Assembly (NCBI RefSeq): GCF_014199935.1
Contig: NZ_JACHOP010000005.1
Coordinates: 1 to 64,000, forward strand
Reading direction: 5' to 3'
Origin: Methylorubrum rhodinum
GTDB lineage: Bacteria > Pseudomonadota > Alphaproteobacteria > Rhizobiales > Beijerinckiaceae
Length of the DNA: 64,000 nucleotides
Shown: one piece after another, positions 43,771 to 54,018 of the stretch
Numbering within the stretch: position 1 is the first letter of the stretch
Layout: every line of letters begins with the position of its first letter
Position numbers and translations under genes: made by a program
Notes under the pieces: generated by a model
Databases searched by the model: none
Told to the model about the DNA's origin: nothing
Seen by the model: only the letters and a program-made list of their open reading frames with translations

Positions 43771-44073
43771 TCAATCGTCGGGCTGGGCCTTCATCCTGAG
43801 CTGCGAGGCGACGCATTCGCGCATCGCGTCCTCGATCCGCGCCTTCTGCGCGTTCGAGTAGCCCGCCACCTCGTCGATGCACTTCACGAAATAGCCCGCG
43901 GTGAAGCTCTCGTTGACCGAGACGAACGACTTGCCGAAGCGGGTCGCGAGCTGGAGCCGGTCCATCGCCGAGCTTTCCCGCCACGCCTGGAGCGTGTCGG
44001 TCATCGACAGGGCATGGGCGGCGCCGGGCATCAGCAGGGCGGCGGCGAGGGGCAGGATGGTCAAGCGGCGCAT
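43771..44073 (-). CDS. Small secreted protein (100 aa)
   Basis: A 100-residue protein with signal peptide (LTILPLAAALLMPGAAHA, cleavage near residue 21). The mature domain is helical, with two cysteines (VKCIDEVAGY and MRECVASQL) that may form a disulfide. No family is recognised with certainty. The upstream region around 44130-44180 is AT-rich and probably contains the promoter. Confidence 0.68.
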   Translation of the reverse strand: MRRLTILPLAAALLMPGAAHALSMTDTLQAWRESSAMDRLQLATRFGKSFVSVNESFTAGYFVKCIDEVAGYSNAQKARIEDAMRECVASQLRMKAQPDD

Positions 44074-44342
44074 GTTTTGCGACTTTCTCCCGATGACGTT
44101 TTCTGGTTTTCTGCCGCGTAACGGCAGTCGTGCCTATTCAAGGCTCGACTTTATTATTTTGATGCAAGGATATAGCCCGCATCGACGCATGCGGAAGCAG
44201 GGTTTCGGTGCGGATTTCTTAATTTGCTCTGAGACGATGCCGCTCGATCGCAGCGCGACCCACCTCAGCCTCGCAATGACGGCGCGGGATGTCTGGGGCG
44301 TCGTCGCGAGCGACAGCGGCGCTTTTCGGCCGGGTGGGCCGC

Positions 44343-45266
44343 CTACGCCTCCGGCCCCCACAGCCACGCCGCACCCCGCACGCCGGAGGCGTCGCCGTGG
44401 AGGCTCGCCCGCACCGGCGTGTCGAAGGCGTCGGAGAAGACGTGCGGCGCAATTCTTTGGGGGAGCGCGGTCACCACGCTCTCGATGCGCGAGAGCCCGC
44501 CGCCGAGCACGATCACGTCCGGATCGAGGACGTTGACCACGTGGGCAAGGCCGCGGGCGAGGCGGTCGAGGTAGCGCGCCATCGTGGCGGCGGCGCCCGG
44601 CTCTCCGGCCAGCGCAGCAGTGACGATCTCCTCGCCGGTGCGCGTCTCGCCGGTCCGCAAAAGATGGTCGGCGGCCAGCCCCGGGCCGGAGAGCCACGTC
44701 TCGATGCAGCCCCGGCGGCCGCAATAGCAGGCGGGACCGGGGCGCTCGTCGTCGCGGGGCCAGGGGAGGGGGTTGTGGCCCCACTCGCCCGCGATGGCGT
44801 TGCGGCCGGTCAGCGCCTGCCCCCGCAGGGCGATGCCGGAGCCGACGCCGGTGCCCAAGATCACCGCCCAGACGATCTCTGCGCCCGCGCCCGCGCCGTC
44901 CACGGCTTCCGACACCGCGAGGCAGTTGGCGTCGTTCTCGACCCGCACCGGGCGGCCGAGCCGGGCCGCGATGTCCCCTGCGAACGGCTGTCCGTTGAGC
45001 CAGACCGAGTTGGCGTTCTTGATCAGGCCGTTGTGGCGCGACACCGCGCCCGGCATGCCGATGCCGACGCTCGCCCCGTCGGCACCCGCCTCGGATTCCA
45101 GTGCGGCGACGAGCCCGGCGATGGCCGCGAGCGTGCCCGCATAGTCGCCCCGCGGGGTCGGCACGCGCGTCTCGGCCCGCGTCGTCCCGTCGGGCGCCAG
45201 CGCGATCCCGGCGATCTTGGTGCCGCCGAGATCGATCCCGATCCTGAGCCGTCCGGCCTCGGACAA
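44343..45266 (-). CDS. ROK family sugar kinase (fructokinase-like)
   Basis: A 307-residue ROK kinase. RIGIDLGGTKIAGIAL is the ATP phosphate loop, AGEWGHNPLPWP holds the substrate glutamate and the first zinc ligand, and CYCGRRGCIETWLSG is the ROK zinc motif. The NPLPWP variant is common in Mak-type fructokinases. The start is TTG 45266, four bases after the dctA stop; the two genes are on the same strand and likely co-transcribed, although sugar kinase and dicarboxylate transporter have no obvious common pathway. Confidence 0.9.
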   Translation of the reverse strand: MSEAGRLRIGIDLGGTKIAGIALAPDGTTRAETRVPTPRGDYAGTLAAIAGLVAALESEAGADGASVGIGMPGAVSRHNGLIKNANSVWLNGQPFAGDIAARLGRPVRVENDANCLAVSEAVDGAGAGAEIVWAVILGTGVGSGIALRGQALTGRNAIAGEWGHNPLPWPRDDERPGPACYCGRRGCIETWLSGPGLAADHLLRTGETRTGEEIVTAALAGEPGAAATMARYLDRLARGLAHVVNVLDPDVIVLGGGLSRIESVVTALPQRIAPHVFSDAFDTPVRASLHGDASGVRGAAWLWGPEA

Positions 45267-45270
45267 GCGG

Positions 45271-46665
45271 CTACTGCGCCGCCACGGCCTTCGGGGCCGG
45301 CGCCGCCTCGTCGCCGGGGCTGACCGGCGCCTCGTCGGAGATCTCGGTGCCGATCGAGACCGGATGCGCCATCACCTGGGCGAGTTTTTCCCTGTCGAGC
45401 TCGCCCTCCCAGCGGGAGACGACGACGGTGGCGACACCGTTGCCGATGAGGTTGGTGAGCGCGCGGCACTCCGACATGAACTTGTCGACGCCGAGCACCA
45501 GGGTCATCGCGGCGACCGGCACCGGGTTGCCGGGGATGGCGGCGAGCGTCGCGGCGAGCGTGATGAAGCCCGCGCCCGTGACGCCCGAGGCGCCCTTGGA
45601 GGTCAGCATCGCGACGAGGAAGATCGTCGCGTACTGGCCGATCGAGAGGTCGGCGCCCACCGCCTGCGCCAGGAACAGCGTGGTGAGCGTCATGTAGATG
45701 TTGGTGCCGTCGAGGTTGAACGAGTAGCCGGTCGGGATCACAAGGCCGACGACCGAATCCGAGGCGCCGAGGCGCTTCATCTTGGTCATCATGTGCGGCA
45801 GCACCGTCTCGGACGACGAGGTGCCGAGCACGATCAGCAACTCGTCCTTGATGTAGGCGAGGAACTTGAGGATCGAGAAGCCGGCGAACGCCGCGATGCC
45901 GCCGAGCACGACGAACACGAACAGGAGCGACGTCGTGTAGAAGGTGCCGACCAGCCACGCGAGGTCGATGACCTTGCCGATGCCGTACTGGCCGACCGTG
46001 AAGGCCATGGCGCCGAAGGCGCCCAGCGGCGCGAGCTTCACGATGAGGCCGATGATGCGGAAGAACACCTGACCGGCCGCGTCGATGCCGTGGGTGATGC
46101 CCTCGCCCTTCTTGCCCATGCCGGTGAGCACGACGCCGGTCAGGATCGAGATGAGGAGCACCTGCAGCAGGTCGCCGGTGGCGAAGGCGTCGAAGAAGCT
46201 CTTGGGGATGATCGCCATCAGGTGGGCGACCGTGGAATCCGCCGCCGCCTTGCTGGCGTAGCCCTCGACCGCCTTGGCATCGAGCTTGGTCACGTCGGCG
46301 CCGAAGCCGGCGCCGGGCTGGATGATCTCGCCCACCAGAATGCCGACGAGCAGCGCCACCGAGGAGACCACCTCGAAGTAGATCAGCGCCTTGAGGCCGA
46401 CGCGGCCGACCTTCTTCAGGTCGCCGATCGAGGCGATGCCGTGGACGATGGTGCAGAAGATGATCGGCGCGATCATCATCTTGATCAGCGCGATGAAGGC
46501 GTCGCCCATCCACTTGAACGACTTGCCCCAATCGGGCGCGATCCAGCCGACGAAGATGCCGAGCGCGATGGCGATCAGCACCTGGATGTAGAGCACCTTG
46601 TACCAGGGGGTATGCGCGGCGGGCGCGCCCGCGCCATGGAGCGCGGCATGAGCGGAATGGGCCAT
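45271..46665 (-). CDS. dctA: C4-dicarboxylate transport protein DctA
   Basis: A 464-residue DAACS-family symporter. It has eight TM helices and two re-entrant loops; [14 protein letters not shown] is the serine-rich HP1 loop, and [19 protein letters not shown] is the NxDG substrate and cation motif. It takes up succinate, malate and fumarate with protons or sodium. The N-terminus is longer by about 15 His/Ala residues than usual. The promoter should be in the 234-bp gap upstream, divergent from the L,D-transpeptidase. Confidence 0.95.
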   Translation of the reverse strand: MAHSAHAALHGAGAPAAHTPWYKVLYIQVLIAIALGIFVGWIAPDWGKSFKWMGDAFIALIKMMIAPIIFCTIVHGIASIGDLKKVGRVGLKALIYFEVVSSVALLVGILVGEIIQPGAGFGADVTKLDAKAVEGYASKAAADSTVAHLMAIIPKSFFDAFATGDLLQVLLISILTGVVLTGMGKKGEGITHGIDAAGQVFFRIIGLIVKLAPLGAFGAMAFTVGQYGIGKVIDLAWLVGTFYTTSLLFVFVVLGGIAAFAGFSILKFLAYIKDELLIVLGTSSSETVLPHMMTKMKRLGASDSVVGLVIPTGYSFNLDGTNIYMTLTTLFLAQAVGADLSIGQYATIFLVAMLTSKGASGVTGAGFITLAATLAAIPGNPVPVAAMTLVLGVDKFMSECRALTNLIGNGVATVVVSRWEGELDREKLAQVMAHPVSIGTEISDEAPVSPGDEAAPAPKAVAAQ

Positions 46666-46899
46666 GTTTCCTCACCGGTACCGTGTCGCGCGGCCTTGGC
46701 CGGGCGGCTTGGCGCGACGCTAGTCCGTTTAATCCGCGCCCTCAATCGCGACTCGGTAGTCGGCCGCGGCTTTGTAACCCGATCCGGCTGTCGACAACTC
46801 GGCTCGGGCCCTTTCGCAACCGAAACACCAGCGCGATCAAGGGGAAGCGGCCGAGTCGGCGCCCCGCCGGGCGTCGTGGCCGCGGAGGTTCGAATCCCC

Positions 46900-47322
46900 G
46901 TGCCGATCGCTCGCGCCCTCGCCGCCGTCGTCCTCGCCGCCGTCGTCCTCTCGGCCCGGCCCGCCGCGGCTTCGGTCGTCGCCCGGGTCGATCAGTCGGC
47001 CCAGCGGATGCAGGTCTATGTCGGCGGCGTGCTGGCCTACGACTGGCCGGTCTCGACCGCGCGGCGCGGCTTCGTCACGCCGAACGGCCAGTTCCGGGTC
47101 GGGCTGATGGCGCCGATGTGGCGCTCGCGCAAGTATCACGGGTCACCGATGCCCTACGCGATGTTCTACAGCGGCGGCTACGCCATCCACGGCACCTACG
47201 CGGTCGGCGCGCTGGGGCGCCGGGCGAGCCACGGCTGCATCCGCCTGCATCCGGCCCATGCCCGCGAATTGTTTCAGCTCACGCGGGCCTATGGCGGGAC
47301 GCGGGTGGTGATCCGCAATTAA
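46900..47322 (+). CDS. L,D-transpeptidase (YkuD domain)
   Basis: A 140-residue exported protein: signal peptide (ALAAVVLAAVVLSARPAAA) and a YkuD catalytic domain ending with YAIHGTYAVGALG and RRASHGCIRLHPAHA, where the cysteine is the nucleophile. It forms 3-3 peptidoglycan cross-links or attaches proteins to peptidoglycan. The frame is open upstream; GTG 46900 follows GGAGG by 12 bases and places the signal peptide at the N-terminus. GTG 46876 is an alternative. Confidence 0.88.
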   Translation: MPIARALAAVVLAAVVLSARPAAASVVARVDQSAQRMQVYVGGVLAYDWPVSTARRGFVTPNGQFRVGLMAPMWRSRKYHGSPMPYAMFYSGGYAIHGTYAVGALGRRASHGCIRLHPAHARELFQLTRAYGGTRVVIRN

Positions 47323-47366
47323 TTGTCACTTCTTTTGTTGGTTGATGCGGCTTCCGTCCCCCGCGC

Positions 47367-47508
47367 CGTCATTGCGAGGCGGAGCCGAAGCAATCCAGGG
47401 CGCGCGTTCCCCGGACAAGGCGAGACACTGCCGACGCAATCGTCAAGCGCGCACCCTCCCTGGGGAATGCGGAGCGCTGGATTGCTTCGGCTTCGCCTCG
47501 CAATGACG
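47367..47508. repeat. Palindromic repeat with CGTCATTGCGAGG ends (family E)
   Basis: The outer 32 bases on each side are inverted copies with one mismatch, beginning CGTCATTGCGAGGCGGAGCC and ending with the complement of CGTCATTGCGAGGCGAAGCC. The internal part is about 78 bp. A single end of the same type (CCTCGCAATGAC) lies at about 44270-44281, probably a decayed copy. Confidence 0.85.
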
Positions 47509-47537
47509 GGGAGGGGCGGGAGGCGCGGCGACCGGCC

Positions 47538-47564
47538 GGAAGCCTCAATGAGGCTTCCCCTTTT
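47538..47564 (+). terminator. Hairpin terminator downstream of the L,D-transpeptidase
   Basis: GGAAGCCTC and GAGGCTTCC form a perfect 9-bp stem with a 3-base loop, followed by CCTTTT. This is a short factor-independent terminator on the + strand. Confidence 0.55.
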
Positions 47565-47730
47565 CCGGGGCGCATTCTAGAAGCGCTCCCATGTTCGGCC
47601 TGATCTCCTCGGCGCAGCGAATTACGGGCCCGGCTTCCGCGTAGGCACCGCCTCCTGGCGGCCGCCGGATGCCGGGTGACCTGACTTCGCCCCGTCCCCT
47701 TTTTTGCCCGTTGAAGACGCCGAACCCGCC

Positions 47731-50700
47731 ATGAGCGACCAGCCCGACGCCGCCCCCGCGGCCGCCCGCGACTATTCCAAGACCCTCTTCCTGCCGAAGA
47801 CCGAATTCCCCATGCGCGCCGGCCTGCCGGCCCGCGAGCGGCTCCTCCTGGAGCGCTGGGCGCAGATCGGCCTCTACGAAAGAATCCGCGAGGCCGCGAA
47901 GGGCCGGCCGCGCTTCGTGCTGCATGACGGCCCGCCCTACGCCAACGGCAACATCCATATCGGACACGCGCTCAACAAGATCCTCAAGGACGTGATCGTC
48001 CGCTCCCAGGGCGCGCTCGGGAACGACGCCGATTACGTGCCGGGCTGGGACTGCCACGGCCTGCCGATCGAGTGGAAGATCGAGGAACAGTACCGCGCCA
48101 AGGGGAAGAACAAGGACGAGGTGCCGGTGCTGGAATTCCGCCAGCAATGCCGGGCGTTTGCCGCCGACTGGCTGAACGTCCAGCGTGACGAGTTCAAGCG
48201 CCTCGGCGTCACCGGCGACTGGGACCGGCCCTACTCGACCATGGCCTACCCGGCTGAAGGCCGCATCGCTGCCGAGTTGATGAAGTTCGCCGCGAGCGGC
48301 CAGCTCTATCGCGGCTCGAAGCCGGTGATGTGGTCGGTGGTGGAGAAGACCGCACTGGCCGAGGCGGAGGTCGAGTACGAGGAGCATGTCAGCGATACGG
48401 TGTTCGTGGCGTTCCCGGTCGTACGGAAGTCCGACAGTCGACTTGCGCCTTTCATGTCTATCGATACGCCGGCCAAGGTCGCGCCCAGTCCCGATCCTCT
48501 TCTCAAGGGAGCATCTGTCGTTATCTGGACGACGACGCCCTGGACGATACCCGGCAACCGGGCCGTCGCATATTCGAAGAAAATCTCCTACGGCGTCTAT
48601 GAAGTGACGGCCGCTCCGGAAGAAAATTGGGCAAAGGTTGGAAGCACCTACGTCCTAGCCGACAGTTTGGCTGAGACCGTGTTCAAGGCTGCGAAGGTTG
48701 AGAGCTTTGAGCGGCTCGGGAGCTTCTCGCTGGACGACGTTGCTTGGTTGGAGCACCCGCTCCATGACTTCGATTCGGGCTATGGCTTCCCTGTCCCGAT
48801 GCTTGACGGCGAGCACGTGACCGACGAGGCCGGCACCGGCTTTGTCCACACCGCGCCGGGCCATGGCCGCGAGGATTTCGAGGTGTGGATGGCCAACGGC
48901 CGCCGGCTTTCCGAGCGCGGCATCGAGACCCGCATCCCCTACACGGTGGATGCCGACGGCGCGCTCACCAAGGAGGCGCCGGGCTTCACGGGCAAGCGCG
49001 TCTTCAACGACAAGGGCGACAAGGGCGACGCCAACAAGGCGGTGATCGAAGCACTGCGAGTCGCAAAAACTTTGGTCGCAAAAGGCGTGCTGCGCCACCA
49101 ATACCCGCATTCCTGGCGCTCGAAGAAGCCCGTCATCTTCCGCAACACCCCGCAATGGTTCATCGCGATGGACCGGCCGGTGGATTCGCTCGGCAACCGG
49201 ACGCTGCGCGAGACGGCCTTGCACGCCATCGAGCAGACGCAGTGGGTCCCGCCCCAAGGCAAGAATCGGATCAACGGCATGGTCTCGGGCCGGCCCGATT
49301 GGGTGGTCTCGCGCCAGCGCGCTTGGGGCGTGCCGATCACGGTGTTCGTCCATCGCGACACCGGTGAGGTGTTGCGCGACGAGGCGGTGAACGCGCGCAT
49401 TTCTGAGGCCTTCGCGGCGGAGGGCGCCGATGCGTGGTTCAGGGACGACGCGACCGCCCGCTTCCTCGCCCCCGAACACGATCCGGCGCAGTACGAGAAG
49501 GTGACCGACGTCCTCGACGTCTGGTTCGATTCCGGCTCGACCCACGCCTTCGTTCTGGACGACCCTCAAGCCTTTCCGGGCCTCGCCGGCATCCGCCGCG
49601 CGGTGGACGGCGGGTCGGACCGGGTGATGTATCTGGAGGGCTCCGACCAGCATCGCGGCTGGTTCCAGTCCTCGCTGCTCGAATCCTGCGGCACCCGCGG
49701 CCACGCCCCCTACGATGTGGTGCTCACCCACGGCTTCGTCCTCGACCCCAAGGGGGAGAAGATGTCGAAGTCGAAGGGCAACGTCGTCGCGCCGCAGACC
49801 GTCATCAAGGAATCCGGCGCCGACATCTTGCGCCTGTGGGTCGCGGCTTCGGATTACTCCGACGATCTCCGCATCGGTCCGGAGATCGTGAAGACGTTCG
49901 CCGAGACTTATCGGAAGCTGCGCAACAGCTTGCGCTGGATGCTCGGTTCGCTGGCGCATCGCGTGCCGGGCGACGACGTGCCCTTCCAAAAAATGCCGGA
50001 GCTGGAGCGGCTGATCCTGCATCGGCTGGCCCAGCTCGACGGCGAAATCCGCGAGGCCTACGCGACCTACGACACCAAGCGGATCGTCGCGCTGCTCAAC
50101 GGCTTCATGACCGGCGACCTCTCGGCCTTCTACTTCGATGTCCGCAAGGACGCGCTCTACTGCGATCCGATCTCGTCGGTGACGCGTCGCGCCGCGCTGC
50201 AGGTCATCGACGAGGCGTTCCGCCGCGTCACGATCTGGCTCGCGCCGGTGCTGGCCTTCACGGCCGAGGAGGCGTGGCTCGACCGCACCCCGTCGGAGGC
50301 CGGCTCGGTGCATCTCCAGACCTTGCCGGAGACGCCCGCGGACTGGCGCGACGACGCGCTCGCCGCGCGCTGGCAAAAAATCAGGAGGGTGCGCCGGGTC
50401 GTGACCGGGGCGCTTGAGATCGAGCGGGCGGCCAAGCGCATCGGCGCGAGCCTGGAGGCGGCGCCGGTGGTCTACGTGTCCGATCCCGACTTGCTGGGGG
50501 CGCTCGACGGCGTCGACTTTGCGGAAGTCTGCATCACCTCCGCCATCACGATCCGCGACGGCGAGGGGCCGGCCGACGCCTTCCGTCTCGACGAGGTGAA
50601 GGGCGTGGCCGTAGTGCCGGAGCGGGCGGAGGGGCGTAAATGCGCCCGCTCGTGGCGCGTGACCGAGACGGTTGGCGACGACGCCGATTATCCCGACGTG

Positions 50701-50760
50701 ACCCCCCGCGACGCGCAGGCGCTGCGGGAGTGGGACGCCGCCAACCCGGCCGCCGCGTGA
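47731..50760 (+). CDS. ileS: Isoleucyl-tRNA synthetase
   Basis: A 1009-residue class I synthetase charging tRNA-Ile. The HIGH motif is at residues 76-79 ([12 protein letters not shown]), the CP1 editing domain spans about 200-420 with [11 protein letters not shown], and KMSKS is in [13 protein letters not shown]. The C-terminal region keeps only a remnant of the zinc finger ([10 protein letters not shown]), as is usual in alphaproteobacteria. Codon use changes sharply to AT-richer third positions between about 48390 and 48800, inside the editing domain, then returns to normal. lspA follows after a repeat. Confidence 0.97.
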   Translation: MSDQPDAAPAAARDYSKTLFLPKTEFPMRAGLPARERLLLERWAQIGLYERIREAAKGRPRFVLHDGPPYANGNIHIGHALNKILKDVIVRSQGALGNDADYVPGWDCHGLPIEWKIEEQYRAKGKNKDEVPVLEFRQQCRAFAADWLNVQRDEFKRLGVTGDWDRPYSTMAYPAEGRIAAELMKFAASGQLYRGSKPVMWSVVEKTALAEAEVEYEEHVSDTVFVAFPVVRKSDSRLAPFMSIDTPAKVAPSPDPLLKGASVVIWTTTPWTIPGNRAVAYSKKISYGVYEVTAAPEENWAKVGSTYVLADSLAETVFKAAKVESFERLGSFSLDDVAWLEHPLHDFDSGYGFPVPMLDGEHVTDEAGTGFVHTAPGHGREDFEVWMANGRRLSERGIETRIPYTVDADGALTKEAPGFTGKRVFNDKGDKGDANKAVIEALRVAKTLVAKGVLRHQYPHSWRSKKPVIFRNTPQWFIAMDRPVDSLGNRTLRETALHAIEQTQWVPPQGKNRINGMVSGRPDWVVSRQRAWGVPITVFVHRDTGEVLRDEAVNARISEAFAAEGADAWFRDDATARFLAPEHDPAQYEKVTDVLDVWFDSGSTHAFVLDDPQAFPGLAGIRRAVDGGSDRVMYLEGSDQHRGWFQSSLLESCGTRGHAPYDVVLTHGFVLDPKGEKMSKSKGNVVAPQTVIKESGADILRLWVAASDYSDDLRIGPEIVKTFAETYRKLRNSLRWMLGSLAHRVPGDDVPFQKMPELERLILHRLAQLDGEIREAYATYDTKRIVALLNGFMTGDLSAFYFDVRKDALYCDPISSVTRRAALQVIDEAFRRVTIWLAPVLAFTAEEAWLDRTPSEAGSVHLQTLPETPADWRDDALAARWQKIRRVRRVVTGALEIERAAKRIGASLEAAPVVYVSDPDLLGALDGVDFAEVCITSAITIRDGEGPADAFRLDEVKGVAVVPERAEGRKCARSWRVTETVGDDADYPDVTPRDAQALREWDAANPAAA

Positions 50761-50783
50761 TTCTCGTCGCCGACCGCGGGTCG

Positions 50784-50940
50784 ACCCTCCCCCCTCTGCG
50801 GGGGAGGGTGCCTGCGGAGCAGGCGGGAGAGGGGAGCGACGCTTCCGTTTGGCCGCATTCGACCCGAATTCTCCGGAAGCCGGGTTCCCCTCTCCCGACC
50901 CCCTTCGGGGGCCACCCTCCCCCGCAGAGGGGGGAGGGTT
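50784..50940. repeat. Palindromic repeat between ileS and lspA (family A, copy 2)
   Basis: Starts ACCCTCCCCCCTCTGCGGGG and ends CCGCAGAGGGGGGAGGGTT, with core CCGAATTCTCCGGAAGCCGG. It fills nearly the whole gap between ileS and lspA, which are on the same strand, and leaves 16 bases before the lspA start. Confidence 0.88.
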
Positions 50941-50956
50941 CTGCCGGGCTCGCTCC

Positions 50957-51436
50957 ATGACCCCCTTCCGCGCCGGCCTGCTGGCCGCCCTCGCCACCCT
51001 GCTGCTGGATCAGGCGACCAAGCTCGGGCTCTATTTCGGCACCGATCTCGTGCTGACCGGGCCGTGGCGGGTGGCACCCTTCGCCGACCTCGTGGTGGTG
51101 TGGAACCGCGGCATCTCCTACGGCCTGTTCCAGCAGGAGGGCGGGGTCGGGCGCTGGCTGCTGGTGGCGCTGTCGCTCGCGGCCTCCGTCGGGCTCTCCA
51201 TTTGGATGAGCCGGGCGGCGACGCGGCTGCTCGCGGTGGCCCTCGGCCTCATCGTCGGCGGCGCGCTCGGCAACGCCATCGACCGGGCGGCCTACGGCGC
51301 GGTGTTCGACTTCGTGCATCTCCATGCCGGCACGTGGTCGTGGTACGTGTTCAACGTGGCCGACGCCGCCATCGTGGCGGGCGTCGTCGGCCTCATCCTC
51401 GACAGCCTGCGCCCGGCCGCGCGGACCGGTTCGTGA
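50957..51436 (+). CDS. lspA: Signal peptidase II (lipoprotein signal peptidase)
   Basis: A 159-residue membrane protease with four TM helices. The two catalytic aspartates are in [10 protein letters not shown] and FNVADAAI; the N-terminal [13 protein letters not shown] and [10 protein letters not shown] are also typical. It removes signal peptides from prolipoproteins. The ribosome site would be at the end of or just after the palindromic repeat upstream, so the repeat may affect its expression. ileS-lspA linkage is widespread. Confidence 0.95.
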   Translation: MTPFRAGLLAALATLLLDQATKLGLYFGTDLVLTGPWRVAPFADLVVVWNRGISYGLFQQEGGVGRWLLVALSLAASVGLSIWMSRAATRLLAVALGLIVGGALGNAIDRAAYGAVFDFVHLHAGTWSWYVFNVADAAIVAGVVGLILDSLRPAARTGS

Positions 51437-51629
51437 CGCCCGACGAGCCGCGTCCGACGCGCAATCGACGTCGAGGCACGCCGGAGCGGCTCCCCGCCAT
51501 ACGATCGCCCGAAACCCGTCCCACGCCAGGGCCGGGGATCGAAGTGACGGCGTCCGGAACACGATCCGGCCGTCCGGCCCCGGGAAAAGCCGGCCTGAGA
51601 GAGTCGGCCCGAAGGCGGGAGAGGGCGAG

Positions 51630-52328
51630 ATGAGCGGTCGGCGCGGTGTGTCTGTGGCCCGGACGTCTCGGGTCGTCCGTGGCCTCCTGGCCTCGACGGC
51701 GCTCGCCGCCGTCCTCGCCGCCGCCCCTGCCCGAGCCGAGGGCGAACTGATGCGCGACGCGCTCAGCGGCATCGGCCTGATCGAGCCCGAGCGCCCCGCC
51801 ATCACCTATCGCGAGCGCGCGCCGCTCGCCATGCCGCCCAAGCTCGGCGGCCAGCAGGATCTCACCGCCGGCCTGCCCGTGCCCCGCGCCCGCCAAGCGG
51901 ATCCCGCTTGGCCGAAGGACCCCGAGGTGATCCAGCGCGAGCGCGCCGCGATCGAGGCCAAGAAGCCGATCACCCGCGGCGCGCAAGGCCGCATGAACGA
52001 CAACAACGAGACGCTTTCGGTCTACGAGATGGAGGCCGGCCGCCGCGCCGGCGCGGGCGGGCTCACCGGCCCGGCCGGAACGCCGGGTCAGGGCGACACC
52101 CGCGACTCGACTTGGCTCAACCCGTTCGAGATGTTCAGCGGCAAGGCCGAGAAGACCGAGCCCTCGGTGGCCGAGCCCGACCGCGACACGCTGACCGATC
52201 CGCCGACCGGCTACCGCAAGGCTCCGGTCAAGGTGGCCAAGCCCCAGGGGACGCCGGTGGGCGGTCCGATCAGCGACCGTGAAGAGGCCGACCCGCGTGC
52301 CTATCTGAGGAGTCCGGGACGCTACTGA
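51630..52328 (+). CDS. Secreted proline-rich protein linked to lspA and M16 peptidases
   Basis: A 232-residue protein with signal peptide (LLASTALAAVLAAAPARAEG, cleavage near residue 37). The mature part is polar, proline- and lysine-rich, without clear domain; conserved-looking pieces are ITYRERAPLAMPPKLG and STWLNPFEMF. In related genomes a protein of this type sits between lspA and the paired M16 genes; I infer an envelope role. The ribosome site GGGAGAGG precedes the start. Confidence 0.75.
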   Translation: MSGRRGVSVARTSRVVRGLLASTALAAVLAAAPARAEGELMRDALSGIGLIEPERPAITYRERAPLAMPPKLGGQQDLTAGLPVPRARQADPAWPKDPEVIQRERAAIEAKKPITRGAQGRMNDNNETLSVYEMEAGRRAGAGGLTGPAGTPGQGDTRDSTWLNPFEMFSGKAEKTEPSVAEPDRDTLTDPPTGYRKAPVKVAKPQGTPVGGPISDREEADPRAYLRSPGRY

Positions 52329-52559
52329 GCGAGGCGGGACGTCGACGGAGCGCAGCCGCGCGTCCGGTGCCTGTCCTGGCTTGAGACGTGAATCCCGACG
52401 CGGAACTGCGGCGATTCGCTCGAAACGGCGATCGGGAGTGGCCGCGCGGACACGACGCGCGGTACGGTATTTGCGCCCGGCACGCATTCTCGGGAGAATG
52501 CCGGGCAATCGGGACGGAAAGCGCGGACGGGCGGAAGAGCCCCCGCACAGGGACAGACA

Positions 52560-53942
52560 ATGCACCTCTACCGGAAGGCCACCCTCCCTCTGGGACCGCA
52601 GCGCGGCTTCGCGCATGCCGGCCGGGTGGAGGCGGCCCCGTTCGGGCGATCGGAGGCCGGCGGGCCGGAGGTGTCGTCCTTCGCCCTCGACAACGGCCTC
52701 GACGTGGTGGTGGTGCCCGACCACCGCGCCCCCGTCGCGACCCACATGATCTGGTACCGCAACGGCTCGGCCGACGATCCGCTCGGCCAGTCGGGCATCG
52801 CCCACTTCCTCGAGCACCTGATGTTCAAGGGCACGGACAAGCATCCGGCCGGCGCCTTCTCGAAGGCGGTCTCTGGCTTAGGCGGCCAGGAGAACGCCTT
52901 CACCAGCTACGATTACACCGCCTATTTCCAGCGCGTCGCCCGCGACCATCTCGGCACGATGATGGGCTTCGAGGCAGACCGGATGAGCGGCCTCGTCCTC
53001 GACGACGCCGTGGTGGCGCCCGAGCGCGACGTGGTGCTGGAGGAGCGCCGCATGCGGGTCGAGACCGATCCGTCGGCCCAGCTCTCCGAGGCGATGGCGG
53101 CCTCGCTGTTCGTGCATCACCCCTACGGCATCCCGATCATCGGCTGGATGCACGAGATCGAGGAGCTGAACCGCAGCCACGCGATCGACTATTACCGCCG
53201 CTTCTACACCCCCGAGAACGCGATCCTCGTGGTGGCCGGCGACGTGACCCCGGACGAGGTGCGGCGCCTCGCCGAGGACACCTATGGGAAGGTGACGCCC
53301 CAGGGCGCGCGGCCCAGGCGCCTGCGCCCGCGCGAGCCGGAGCCGCGGGCGATGCGCCGCATCGCGGTGGCCGACCCCAAGGTCGAGCAGCCGACGCTGC
53401 AGCGGCTCTACCTCACCCCCTCCTGCATGACCGCCCGTGACGGCGAGGGCCACGCGCTGGAACTGCTGGCCGAGGTGATCGGCGGCGGCGCGACCTCGTT
53501 CCTCTACCGTCAGCTCGTGCTCGAACTTGGCGTCGCGGTGAATGCCGGCGCTTGGTACATGGGCTCGGCGATGGACGACACGCGGTTCGCCGTCTACGCC
53601 GTGCCCGCCGAGGGCGTGAGCCTGGAGGCGCTGGAGGAGCACGTGGACCGCGTGCTGCGCCGCGCCGCCGAGGCCCTCGATCCCGAGGCGATCGAGCGGG
53701 CCAAGATCCGGCTCGTGGCCGAGACGGTCTATTCCTCCGACTCGCAATCCTCGCTCGCCCGCATCTACGGCTCGGCGCTCGCCATCGGCGAGACCGTCGA
53801 GGAGGTGCGCCGCTGGCCCGTCGACATCGAGGCGGTCACCCGCGACCGGCTCGCCGCGGTGGCCGCGCGCTACCTCGTGCCCGCCCGCTCGGTGACCGGC
53901 TACCTCACCAAGGCCCGCGACCCCGACGTCGCGGTCGCCTGA
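52560..53942 (+). CDS. M16 family zinc metallopeptidase (catalytic subunit)
   Basis: A 460-residue pitrilysin-family peptidase. The inverted zinc motif HFLEH is at residues 82-86 with the distal Glu in PERDVVLEERRMR. A second M16 domain (about 230-430) contains GGGATSFLYRQLVLELG. The protein has no clear signal peptide, although homologues are often exported. The next gene encodes a partner that lacks the zinc motif; such pairs form heterodimers resembling mitochondrial processing peptidase. Substrates are unknown. Confidence 0.92.
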   Translation: MHLYRKATLPLGPQRGFAHAGRVEAAPFGRSEAGGPEVSSFALDNGLDVVVVPDHRAPVATHMIWYRNGSADDPLGQSGIAHFLEHLMFKGTDKHPAGAFSKAVSGLGGQENAFTSYDYTAYFQRVARDHLGTMMGFEADRMSGLVLDDAVVAPERDVVLEERRMRVETDPSAQLSEAMAASLFVHHPYGIPIIGWMHEIEELNRSHAIDYYRRFYTPENAILVVAGDVTPDEVRRLAEDTYGKVTPQGARPRRLRPREPEPRAMRRIAVADPKVEQPTLQRLYLTPSCMTARDGEGHALELLAEVIGGGATSFLYRQLVLELGVAVNAGAWYMGSAMDDTRFAVYAVPAEGVSLEALEEHVDRVLRRAAEALDPEAIERAKIRLVAETVYSSDSQSSLARIYGSALAIGETVEEVRRWPVDIEAVTRDRLAAVAARYLVPARSVTGYLTKARDPDVAVA

Positions 53943-54018
53943 CGCCGGACCTTAGCCCTTTGACGGCGCCGCCTCCGAGGCAAGGCGCCGATTTCAGACG
54001 TATCTCAGGAACCCTCCG

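Larger units (their letters stand above)
47323..47730. other. 408-bp intergenic region: repeat, terminator, ileS leader
   Basis: Between the L,D-transpeptidase gene and ileS. It holds the palindromic repeat at 47367-47508 and a terminator-like hairpin at 47538-47564; the last 160 bases should contain the ileS promoter. No T-box or other riboswitch pattern is seen, and no coding frame is convincing. Confidence 0.6.

Noticed and set aside
46833..46910. tRNA-like signal: GGTTCGAATCCCC with possible acceptor arms GCGATCA and CGATCGC about 78 bases apart.
   Set aside because: The T-stem has two mismatches, no proper D-arm or anticodon loop can be drawn, and the spacing of the putative acceptor arms relative to the T-arm is wrong. 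The segment overlaps the leader and start of the L,D-transpeptidase gene.
45217..47322. A long + strand open frame opposite dctA continuing into the L,D-transpeptidase.
   Set aside because: It is the GC-rich antisense shadow of dctA and the ROK gene, rich in His/Arg/Asp without domains; only its last 140 residues are a real protein.
50849..50956. N-terminal extension of LspA through the repeat (ATG at 50849).
   Set aside because: The frame is open by chance in the repeat; LspA proteins begin just before the first TM helix, as the ATG at 50957 gives.
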